DNA of 9,371 bases from Hyphomicrobiales bacterium. GTDB lineage: Bacteria > Pseudomonadota > Alphaproteobacteria > Rhizobiales > Xanthobacteraceae. The notes under the pieces were generated by a model. The model searched no databases. It was not told the DNA's origin and worked only from the letters and a program-made list of their open reading frames with translations. Shown here piece after piece: positions 1-7,018 of this stretch. Location: positions 4,117 to 13,487 of the forward strand of contig PKXB01000106.1 in NCBI GenBank assembly GCA_003133345.1, in the 5' to 3' direction. Position numbers and translations under genes: made by a program. Each line of letters opens with the position of its first letter. The first letter of the stretch is position 1.

Positions 1-68
1 TGCTGGGCGATGACGGCGCCGACACTGAGACCGACCGCCAGAGCGGCGAGGATGGTGCGAACGAACAT
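1..68 (-). CDS. Exported protein, N-terminal fragment with signal peptide (gene runs off left edge)
   Basis: Reading leftward from the ATG at 68-66 gives 22 codons, MFVRTILAALAVGLSVGAVI followed by AQ, before the window ends. This is a textbook Sec signal peptide: one basic residue near the start, about 15 hydrophobic residues and a small-residue cleavage region ending in A-Q. The mature protein is therefore periplasmic or secreted, but nothing of it is visible. Short signal peptides of this style ending in 'AQ' are common on small alphaproteobacterial c-type cytochromes (c556/c' type), which could in principle accept electrons from the neighbouring molybdenum hydroxylase; that is only a guess. 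The gene has the same orientation as the hydroxylase and starts 140 bp after its stop, with a possible terminator between. No strong Shine-Dalgarno is seen; GACAGAAAG lies upstream. Confidence 0.6.
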   Translation of the reverse strand, partial: MFVRTILAALAVGLSVGAVIAQ

Positions 69-106
69 CGAGTTTCGCTTTCTGTCGTGCAAACAACTGT
101 TCCCAG

Positions 107-129
107 AAAAACCCTGGCGCCGCGGGGTT
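107..129 (-). terminator. Possible weak intrinsic terminator after the hydroxylase gene
   Basis: On the minus strand the sequence reads AACCC, a 10-nt GC-rich loop (CGCGGCGCCA), then GGGTT running into TTT, giving a run of five T. The 5-bp stem followed by a T tract has the shape of a rho-independent terminator for transcripts leaving the hydroxylase gene, about 80 bp past its stop codon. The stem is short and only three pairs are G-C, so it is weak and may be fortuitous. Confidence 0.3.
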
Positions 130-180
130 ATTCCTCCACCGACGGAACTTGTCGCGCGTGATCCCTGTATCTCTGGCCCC

Positions 181-198
181 GATCACAAATTCGTGATC
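181..198. repeat. 18-bp near-perfect inverted repeat just downstream of the hydroxylase gene
   Basis: GATCACAAATTCGTGATC has 6-bp perfect arms (GATCAC / GTGATC) around an AAATTC centre; the only break in full dyad symmetry is one A/C mismatched pair. It lies 11 bp past the hydroxylase stop codon and about 113 bp upstream of the start of the leftmost gene. There is no T tract on either side, so it does not look like a terminator. It could be a binding site for a dimeric regulator of the leftmost gene, an mRNA 3'-end stabilising hairpin, or a chance palindrome. Confidence 0.4.
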
Positions 199-208
199 CA
201 ATAAGCAC

Positions 209-2509
209 CTAAGCTGATTGAGCTTTGCGGGCCGCCGCGATCGCGGCCCAGACCCGTGGCGGGGTCGCCGGCATGTCGATATGGCGGATGCGATAGCTGC
301 GCCAGAGCGCATCGAGGATCGCATTGATCAGCGCCGGACAGGAGCCGATGGCGCCGGCCTCGCCCGCGCCTTTGACGCCGAGCGGATTGTTCTTGCACGG
401 CACGTTGCGCGTTTCGAACACGAAGGACGGCGCGTCGCCGGCGCGCGGCATCGCGTAATCCATGAAACTCGCGCTGAGCAATTGCCCGGACGCCGGATCG
501 TAGACGGTGTCCTCCATCAGCGCCTGTCCGATGCCCTGCACGGCGCCGCCATGCACCTGACCCGCCAGCAGCAGCGGATTGAGGGTGGCGCCGAAATCGT
601 CCACCACGACATAGTTCAGAATCGCAGTGGCGCCGGTGTCGGGATCGATCTCGACTTCCGCGATGTGCGTGCCGTTCGGAAATGTCGGCTGCTCGGTTCC
701 AAAATCTTTCGTGGCGCTGAGTCGTTCGGGCGTCGCCTGCGGATGCGCGGCAAGGTCAACGAAAGAAATCGCGCGGTCGGTGCCGGCGACGCGCACCGTG
801 CCATCGGCGATTTCCATATCGGTGGGCGCCGCTTCGAGCGCGTCGGCGGCAAGCTGCTTGAGTTGTTCGGCCAGCGTCTTGGCTGCGCGGTCGACCGAAA
901 CGCCGCCGACCGGGATTGAGCTTGAGCCGCCGGTGCCGGCGCCGGATGCGATGGCGTCGGTATCGCCCTGCAGCACGCGCACGCGCTCCGGCGGTAGATC
1001 GAGCCACTCGGCGACCAGTTGCGCATAGGACGTGGCGTGGCCTTGGCCAGTCGACTGCGAGCCGATCAGCACGGTGACGCCGCCGTCGCGTTCGAGTCGC
1101 ACGACGGCGGTTTCCGGCCCGTTGTTGCCGCAAGCCTCGATATAGGTCGCCATGCCGATGCCGCGCAGCTTGCCGGCGCGCTTGGATGAGGCGGCGCGTT
1201 TGTTGAAACCATTCCAGTCGGCGATCTCCTGCGCGCGCGTCATGCCGCCGGCGAAATCGCCCGAATCGTAGATTTTTCCGGTCGGCGTCGTGTACGGCAT
1301 CGCCTTCGGCTTGATCAGATTCTTGCGGCGCAGTGCGTCGGGCGCCGTGTCGAGATCGCGCGCCGCCGCATCGACCAGCCGCTCGATCAAATACGCGGCT
1401 TCCGGCCGCCCGGCGCCGCGATAGGCGTCGACCGGAACGGTGTTGGTATAGGCCGCGCGCAGCCGCACATGCGCGACCGGAATGTCATAGGCGCCGGTCG
1501 CCATGCCGGCACCGAGCCAGGGAATGTAGGGCGCGTAGCAGGAAAGATAGGCGCCCATGTCGGCGACGATATCGAGCGCGAGCGCAAGGAAGCGTCCCTT
1601 GTCGTCAATCGCCAGCCGCGCGCTGGAGATGTTGTCGCGGCCGTGGCTGTCGCCGAGAAAATGTTCGGAGCGATCGCAAATCCATTTCACCGGCCGGCGC
1701 AACCGCTCGGCGGCCACCGCCGCCAGCGCATATTCGCGATAGGGAAACAGCTTGGTGCCGAAGCCGCCGCCGACGTCGGGCGTGATGACGCGCATGCGAT
1801 CGGTCGGCAGATTGAGCACATTGCCGCAAATGATGTCGCGGATGATGTGGCTGCCCTGACTGCCGAGCGTAAGCGTGTAGCGGTGGCCATCGTATTCGGC
1901 GATGACGCCGCGGGTATCCATGTAATTCGTCACCAGCCGCTGATTGACGATGGTGAGCGCGACCGTCCGTGCGGCCTGCGCGAACGCCACCTTGGTGGCG
2001 CCCGCATCGCCCAGCTCGGTCTCGAAGGCGAGATTGCCCGGCCGGTCGGGCCACACTCGCGGTGCGCCCGGCGCCAGCGCGGCCATGGCGCCGATCACAT
2101 GCGGCAGCGGTTGCCAGTCGACCGTGATCGCCTCGGCGGCGTCCTTCGCCTGATCGAGCGTGTCGGCGACCACGAAGGCGATGGCGTCGCCGACGTGGCG
2201 CACCACATCCTTGGCCAAGATTGGATAGACCGGAATCTTGATCTCGGGTCCGGGGATCACGCCGGGCGTTGGCAGCGGCCCGAGCCCGGCCACGTCGGCG
2301 GCCGTGAGCAGCAGGCGTACGCCCGGCATGGCGCGCACGCGATCGAGATCGTGAATGCTGAAACGCGCATGCGCGTGCGGTGAGCGCAGCATCACCGCGT
2401 GCAGCGCGGCGGCGGGCGCAACATCGGCCACGTAACGCCCTGCCCCGCGCAGCAGCGCGTCGTCCTCCTTGCGCGTGAGCGCTTGGCCAAATCCGAATTT
2501 CATCGTCAT
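209..2509 (-). CDS. Molybdopterin-binding large subunit of a xanthine dehydrogenase / form II CoxL-like hydroxylase
   Basis: This 766-aa protein belongs to the molybdenum hydroxylase family, which uses a Mo-molybdopterin cofactor and water to hydroxylate aldehydes, purines, N-heterocycles or CO. It opens with the family motif GFGQALTRKEDDALLRG (residues 5-21), then the a/b hammerhead domain. Cofactor-loop motifs follow: GGGFGTK (247-253), AYRGAGR (362-368), GQGHAT (488-493), a GSSS loop (528-531) and the C-terminal GVKGAGEAGAIG (711-722), in which E717 is the expected catalytic glutamate. Length fits the family (about 750-800 aa), so it looks intact. AYRGAGR is the form II signature; true CO dehydrogenase (form I) carries AYxCSFR, so CO oxidation should not be assumed. 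There is no signal peptide. The ATG at 2509-2507 is chosen because the family N-terminus begins there and it overlaps the permease stop as ATGA; no Shine-Dalgarno precedes it, in keeping with translational coupling. The usual FeS (CoxS) and FAD (CoxM) subunit genes are absent on either side in this window. Substrate unknown. Confidence 0.93.
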   Translation of the reverse strand: MTMKFGFGQALTRKEDDALLRGAGRYVADVAPAAALHAVMLRSPHAHARFSIHDLDRVRAMPGVRLLLTAADVAGLGPLPTPGVIPGPEIKIPVYPILAKDVVRHVGDAIAFVVADTLDQAKDAAEAITVDWQPLPHVIGAMAALAPGAPRVWPDRPGNLAFETELGDAGATKVAFAQAARTVALTIVNQRLVTNYMDTRGVIAEYDGHRYTLTLGSQGSHIIRDIICGNVLNLPTDRMRVITPDVGGGFGTKLFPYREYALAAVAAERLRRPVKWICDRSEHFLGDSHGRDNISSARLAIDDKGRFLALALDIVADMGAYLSCYAPYIPWLGAGMATGAYDIPVAHVRLRAAYTNTVPVDAYRGAGRPEAAYLIERLVDAAARDLDTAPDALRRKNLIKPKAMPYTTPTGKIYDSGDFAGGMTRAQEIADWNGFNKRAASSKRAGKLRGIGMATYIEACGNNGPETAVVRLERDGGVTVLIGSQSTGQGHATSYAQLVAEWLDLPPERVRVLQGDTDAIASGAGTGGSSSIPVGGVSVDRAAKTLAEQLKQLAADALEAAPTDMEIADGTVRVAGTDRAISFVDLAAHPQATPERLSATKDFGTEQPTFPNGTHIAEVEIDPDTGATAILNYVVVDDFGATLNPLLLAGQVHGGAVQGIGQALMEDTVYDPASGQLLSASFMDYAMPRAGDAPSFVFETRNVPCKNNPLGVKGAGEAGAIGSCPALINAILDALWRSYRIRHIDMPATPPRVWAAIAAARKAQSA

Positions 2510-5500
2510 CGTTTGGCCGGCTGCGATTGCTGACGGCGGCGCGCGGAGCGCTGCGAGATCCAGCGCGAGACCACATAGAACACCGGCGTGAAGATCAGGC
2601 CGAAGGCGGTGACCCCGATCATGCCGGAGAACACCGCGGTGCCGAGCGTCTGCCGCAATTCGGCGCCGGCGCCGACCGCAAAGGCCAAGGGCGACACGCC
2701 GAGGATGAAGGCAAACGAGGTCATCAGGATCGGCCGCAGCCGCAGATGCGCCGCCTCCACTGCCGCGGCGAAGCGGTCGCGTCCGGCATCCTCGAGCTGC
2801 TTGGCGAATTCCACAATCAGGATGGCGTTCTTGGCAGCGAGACCGATCAGCACGATGAACCCGACTTGGGTCAGAATATTGTTGTCCTGCCCGCGCAGCA
2901 CGACGCCGACGATGGAAGCGATGAGGCACATCGGCACGATCATGATCACCGCCAGCGGCAGCGTCAGGCTCTCGAACTGCGCGGCCAGCACCAGGAACAC
3001 GAACATCACCGCCAGCACGAAAGCGAAGATCGCGGTGTTGCCGGCGCGCAGTTGTTGGAAGGCGAGCGTGGTCCACTCGTAGGAGAAACCTTCCGGCAGC
3101 GTTTCGGCGGCCAGCTGCTCCATGATCTTGATCGCCTCGCCCTGGCTCTTGCCGAGCGCCGCCGCGCCATCGAGCTCGGCCCCCGGATAAAGATTGTAGC
3201 GCGGCACGCGATAGGGCCCGGTGACGGTTCGCACCGTGGTGAAGGCGCCGAGCGGGACGGTATCACCGCTGCTGTTGCGCACGCGGATCCTCAAAACGTC
3301 TTCGGTGTCATTGCGATAGTCGCTCTGCGCCTGCGCGACCACGCGGTAGGTGCGGCCGAACAGGTTGAAGTCGTTCACGTAAGCCGACCCGAGATAAATC
3401 TGCAGCGCGGCGAACACGTCTGGAATGTTGATCCCGAGCAACTGCGCCTTGACACGATCGATGTCGAGATAGAGCTGCGGGGTGGTGTTCTCGAACAGGG
3501 AAAAGACTTGCGTGAGCCCCGGCGTCTGCGCGGCCCGCCCCATCATCGCGTACACCGCATCCTGCAAGGCCTGCGCGCCGCGCCCGGCGCGATCCTCGAC
3601 CATCATGCGGAAACCGCCGGCATTGCCGATACCTGAGACCGGCGGCGGCGTGGCAACAAAGATCAGGCCGTCCTTGATCGCCTGCAGGCGCATGAACAGC
3701 TGACCCTGGATCGCGGCGGCGGATTGCTGCGGATCCTGCGCCCGCTTCTCGAATGGATCGAGCGTCACGAAAATCGCGCCCGCATTCGGCGCGTTGGTGA
3801 AGGTGGCGCCGGAAAAGCCCACGATGTTCACGGCATGTGCGACCCCCGGCACCTTGAGCGCGATCTCAACCGCGCGCCGGTTGACGTCGTCGGTTCGCGC
3901 CAGCGACGCGGCCGGCGGCAGCTGCGTGACGATGATGAGAAAGCCGCGGTCGAGCTGCGGGATGAAGCCGATCGGCGTCTTGCGGAATTCATTGAGGCCA
4001 AAGGCGATGACGCAGGCGTAGACCACGAGCATCAGCACGGCGAAGCGGACAGTGCGTGCCGACAGCCAGCCATAGCCGCGCGTCAAGGCGCTAAAATAAC
4101 GATTGAATCCGCGGAAAAATCCGTGGATCGGCTTGCTCCACCAGCGATCTTCTTCTGGCCTGCCATGCGGCTTGAGCAGCAACGTACATAGCGCCGGCGA
4201 CAGCGTCAGCGACACGGTGAGCGAGATGATCGTCGCGCCGGCGATGGTGAGCGCGAACTGCCGGTAGAACTGTCCGGAAATTCCGGTGATGAAGGCCGAC
4301 GGTACGAACACCGAGATCAGCACTAGCGCGATTGCGACCAACGCCGCGCCCACCTCGTCCATGCTCTTGATCGACGCTTCGCGCGGCTTTAAGCCCGCTT
4401 CGATATTGCGCTGCACGTTCTCGACCACAACGATGGCGTCGTCAACGACAATGCCGATGGCGAGCACCAGACCGAACAGTGACAGATTGTTGAGCGTGAA
4501 CCCGAAGATCGACATGAAGAAGAACGTGCCGATCAGCGACACCGGTATGGCGACGATCGGGATGATCGCGGCGCGCCAGGTCTGCAGGAACAGGATGACC
4601 ACAAGTACGACCAGGATGATCGCTTCGGCGATGGTCGTTTCGACAGCATCGACCGACTGCTGGATGAACTGCGTCGGGTTGTAGACGATGGTGTATTTCA
4701 GGCCCGGCGGGAACCGCTTGGAGAGATCTTCCATGGTTTTCTCGATCGACTTTGCGGTCGAAAGCGCGTTCGAGCCGGGCCGCTGGAAAATGCCGAGCGC
4801 GATCGCTGGATCGAGATCGAGATAGGAATTGGTCGAATAGTCCTGCGCCGCCAGTTCGACGGTCGCGATATCCTTCACCCGCACGATCGCATTGGCCGTC
4901 TGCTTAACGACGATTTTGCCGAACTCGTCCGGATCGGCGAGCCGGCCTTGCGTCTGCACCGAGATCTGGAACGCGCCCGGCTTGTCCATCGGTGGCTGGT
5001 TGAGCACGCCGGACGCGACCTGCACGTTCTGCCCCTGCAGCGCCGCCACAACGTCGCCCGCGGTCAGGCCGACCGACTGCAGCCGGTCGGGATCGAGCCA
5101 GATCCGCATCGCGTAATCGCGACTGCCAAACACGATGAGCGAGCCGACCCCGTCGATGCGCGTCACCGCATCGGTGATTTCGAGCGTCGCGTAGTTGGAA
5201 ATGAACAGCGTGTCGCGCGACTTGTCCGGCGAATAAAGATGCACGACCATCATCAGGTCGGGCGAGCTCTTGGTCACCGTGACGCCGATGTTGCGCACGT
5301 CGGCCGGCAGGCGCGGCTGTGCGATGGCGACGCGGTTTTGCACCTGCACCTGCGCGATGTCGAGATTGGTGCCGATGTCGAAAGTGACCGAGATCGTGAA
5401 CCGTCCATCCGCGGTCGAATTCGACGACAGATAGATCATGTTCTCGACGCCGTTGATCTGCTGCTCGATCGGCGTCACCACCGTCGAGGCGACGATGTCC

Positions 5501-5667
5501 GCGCTGGCGCCGGGATACTGGCCGGACACGGTGATGGTCGGCGGCGCGATCTCCGGATATTGCGCGACCGGCAGCCGCAGAAACGCGACGCCGCCGAGGA
5601 TCACGAATATGATCGAGACCACGGAGGCGAAGATCGGCCGGTCGATAAAGAAATGCGAGATGCGCAT
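2506..5667 (-). CDS. RND (HAE1 family) multidrug efflux permease, AcrB/MexF-like
   Basis: This 1053-aa inner-membrane antiporter is the usual length for AcrB relatives (about 1,050). It would form a trimer that captures hydrophobic compounds from the membrane or periplasm and exports them using proton entry. The start MRISHFFIDRPIFA is typical of the family. TM1 spans about residues 9-28, followed by the first periplasmic porter loop, TM2-6 at about 345-500, TM7 near 541-558, the second loop, and TM8-12 at about 875-1036. The proton-relay residues are present: D409-D410 in the TM4 motif LAIGIVVDDAIVVVENV, K946 in GLAAKNAILIVEFAK, and an arginine in RLRPILMTSFAF (976-982). The loop text around 216-250 (QVASGVLNQPP, GRLADPDEFGKIV) is reminiscent of MexF/OqxB-type pumps. 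It begins 15 bp after the adaptor stop, so the two form an operon. Its last four bases (ATGA) overlap the start of the hydroxylase. The specific substrate cannot be read from sequence. Confidence 0.96.
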   Translation of the reverse strand: MRISHFFIDRPIFASVVSIIFVILGGVAFLRLPVAQYPEIAPPTITVSGQYPGASADIVASTVVTPIEQQINGVENMIYLSSNSTADGRFTISVTFDIGTNLDIAQVQVQNRVAIAQPRLPADVRNIGVTVTKSSPDLMMVVHLYSPDKSRDTLFISNYATLEITDAVTRIDGVGSLIVFGSRDYAMRIWLDPDRLQSVGLTAGDVVAALQGQNVQVASGVLNQPPMDKPGAFQISVQTQGRLADPDEFGKIVVKQTANAIVRVKDIATVELAAQDYSTNSYLDLDPAIALGIFQRPGSNALSTAKSIEKTMEDLSKRFPPGLKYTIVYNPTQFIQQSVDAVETTIAEAIILVVLVVILFLQTWRAAIIPIVAIPVSLIGTFFFMSIFGFTLNNLSLFGLVLAIGIVVDDAIVVVENVQRNIEAGLKPREASIKSMDEVGAALVAIALVLISVFVPSAFITGISGQFYRQFALTIAGATIISLTVSLTLSPALCTLLLKPHGRPEEDRWWSKPIHGFFRGFNRYFSALTRGYGWLSARTVRFAVLMLVVYACVIAFGLNEFRKTPIGFIPQLDRGFLIIVTQLPPAASLARTDDVNRRAVEIALKVPGVAHAVNIVGFSGATFTNAPNAGAIFVTLDPFEKRAQDPQQSAAAIQGQLFMRLQAIKDGLIFVATPPPVSGIGNAGGFRMMVEDRAGRGAQALQDAVYAMMGRAAQTPGLTQVFSLFENTTPQLYLDIDRVKAQLLGINIPDVFAALQIYLGSAYVNDFNLFGRTYRVVAQAQSDYRNDTEDVLRIRVRNSSGDTVPLGAFTTVRTVTGPYRVPRYNLYPGAELDGAAALGKSQGEAIKIMEQLAAETLPEGFSYEWTTLAFQQLRAGNTAIFAFVLAVMFVFLVLAAQFESLTLPLAVIMIVPMCLIASIVGVVLRGQDNNILTQVGFIVLIGLAAKNAILIVEFAKQLEDAGRDRFAAAVEAAHLRLRPILMTSFAFILGVSPLAFAVGAGAELRQTLGTAVFSGMIGVTAFGLIFTPVFYVVSRWISQRSARRRQQSQPAKR

Positions 5668-5682
5668 CGGTTTCGGCCAGGG

Positions 5683-6903
5683 TTATTTCGGCGTCTGTGG
5701 CAGGCTCGCGCCTTGCGCCGGCGCGGCGCCCGGCTTGCCCTCTTCCTGCGGCGTGACCTTCTGGCCCGGTCGCGCGCGCAGCAATCCGTTGACGATCACG
5801 CGGTCGTCGGGGCCGAGACCGTCCTTGATCACCCGCAAGTTGTCAGCAGTGGTCTGGCCGAGCGTCACGTATTTGGAAACGACCGTATTATCGGCATTCA
5901 CCGTGAGAACGAATTTTCGCGTCTGCTCGGTGCCGATGGCCGCGTCCGGCAACAGCATGGCTTCATAAGGCGGCGACCCGGGCACGCGCACGCGGGCGAA
6001 CATGCCGGGCGTGAAAATATTGTTGGGATTGGCGAACACCGCGCGGCCGCGAATGGTGCCGGTCGAACGGTCGATCGCATTGTCGACGAAATCCAAGTGG
6101 CCCTGATGATCGAATTTGTTCTCATCGATGAGCTTGAGCGCCACCTGCACGCCGGCGCCGCGGCTGGCGATGTCGTTTCCGGTCTTCGACATCCGCTCAT
6201 AGCGCAGGAATGACCCTTCGTCGAAGGTGAACTCGAAATAGATCGGATCGGTCGACACGATGGTGGCGAGCAGCGTGGTGTTGCCGGCGGTGCCGCCGGT
6301 CACCAGATTGCCGGGCGAGACGCGGCGGTCGCCGATGCGGCCGTTGACCGGCGCGCGCAATTCGGTGAACTGGATGTCGAGCTCGGCCTGGCGCACCGCC
6401 GCCTCGTTGTTGCTGACGGAGGCTTGCGCATTGTGGTAGGCCTGCGCGCGTTGCTCGAAGGTCTGTTCGGTGATGGTCTTGTCGCGCACCAGTTGCTGGC
6501 CGCGCGTGTAGTCGGACTCGGTGAAGGCGAGATTGGATTTGGCCTGCGCCAGATTGGCGCGCGCCTGATCGAGCGTGTTCTGGAACGGACGCTTGTCGAT
6601 GGTGAACAATAGATCGCCCTGCTTGACGATCTGCCCGTCCTTGAAATGCACGCCCTCGAGATAGCCGGAGACGCGCGCGCGCACCTCCACCGAATTGACG
6701 GCGGTGAAGCGGCCGACATATTCGTCGAAATCGGAAACCGTGCGCTTGACCGGCGCGGCGACACTGACCGCCGGCGGCGGCGGCACAGCCGGCTTCTGCG
6801 CTTCGCCGCAACTTACGACTAAAGTTGCAAACGCACACACCAAAACGATGTCGCGGCCACCACGCATCAACGAAAATGATGGAATTGCCCGTGCGGAATT
6901 CAT
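5683..6903 (-). CDS. RND efflux periplasmic adaptor (membrane fusion) lipoprotein, AcrA/MexE-like
   Basis: This adaptor links the inner-membrane permease to an outer-membrane channel. With the chosen start it has 406 aa, and the signal region ends in a lipobox, LVVSC, with Cys32 as the expected lipidated residue. A proline-rich linker (PAVPPPP) follows. The first half of the lipoyl domain covers about 64-107 (with VRARVSGYLEG and KDGQIVKQGDLLF), an Ala/Gln-rich coiled-coil hairpin about 108-174, the second lipoyl half about 180-209 (ELRAPVNGRIGDRRVSPGNLV), the beta-barrel about 215-309, and the membrane-proximal domain to the end. Three in-frame ATGs are possible: 6951, 6903 and 6867. I prefer 6903 because CAGGG lies four bases upstream; 6867 would give the most compact lipoprotein signal (Cys at residue 20) but lacks an obvious ribosome site, as does 6951. 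The permease follows after 15 bp. No regulator gene of TetR or LysR type is adjacent, and no outer-membrane channel gene is in the window. Confidence 0.94.
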   Translation of the reverse strand: MNSARAIPSFSLMRGGRDIVLVCAFATLVVSCGEAQKPAVPPPPAVSVAAPVKRTVSDFDEYVGRFTAVNSVEVRARVSGYLEGVHFKDGQIVKQGDLLFTIDKRPFQNTLDQARANLAQAKSNLAFTESDYTRGQQLVRDKTITEQTFEQRAQAYHNAQASVSNNEAAVRQAELDIQFTELRAPVNGRIGDRRVSPGNLVTGGTAGNTTLLATIVSTDPIYFEFTFDEGSFLRYERMSKTGNDIASRGAGVQVALKLIDENKFDHQGHLDFVDNAIDRSTGTIRGRAVFANPNNIFTPGMFARVRVPGSPPYEAMLLPDAAIGTEQTRKFVLTVNADNTVVSKYVTLGQTTADNLRVIKDGLGPDDRVIVNGLLRARPGQKVTPQEEGKPGAAPAQGASLPQTPK

Positions 6904-7018
6904 GAAACCCTGCGATATCGGCCAATCACGAATTGCCCGGACCGTCCCCATAGCGTCGGCGGTCAGCTATGTCCACCGGACCCGATCGGCAATAGGACCG
7001 CGAAAACGGAACTTTGCG

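Noticed and set aside
80..103. GGAAC on the minus strand as the -35 element of an alphaproteobacterial general stress (EcfG) promoter for the leftmost gene.
   Set aside because: No CGTT-like -10 element occurs at the required 16-17 bp spacing.
209..2509. Calling the hydroxylase a carbon monoxide dehydrogenase (coxL).
   Set aside because: The active-site loop is AYRGAGR rather than AYxCSFR, and no coxS or coxM gene is present, so the CO-oxidising function is not supported.
2510..3076. The hydroxylase reading frame stays open upstream into the permease gene, allowing a 955-aa protein.
   Set aside because: The extra N-terminal residues are an arginine/alanine-rich out-of-frame reading of the conserved permease C-terminus, and the family N-terminus begins exactly at the ATG at 2509.
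4948..6213. Long plus-strand open frames opposite the efflux and hydroxylase genes (also 2527-3636 and 1469-2383).
   Set aside because: They are rich in R, H, D and G with no recognisable domain, and lie antisense to well-conserved genes; high GC makes such frames stay open by chance.
6920..6940. AATTCGTGAT in the murJ-adaptor spacer matches part of the dyad at 181-198.
   Set aside because: Ten-base matches are expected by chance within a window this size on two strands, and the second copy lacks the partner arm.
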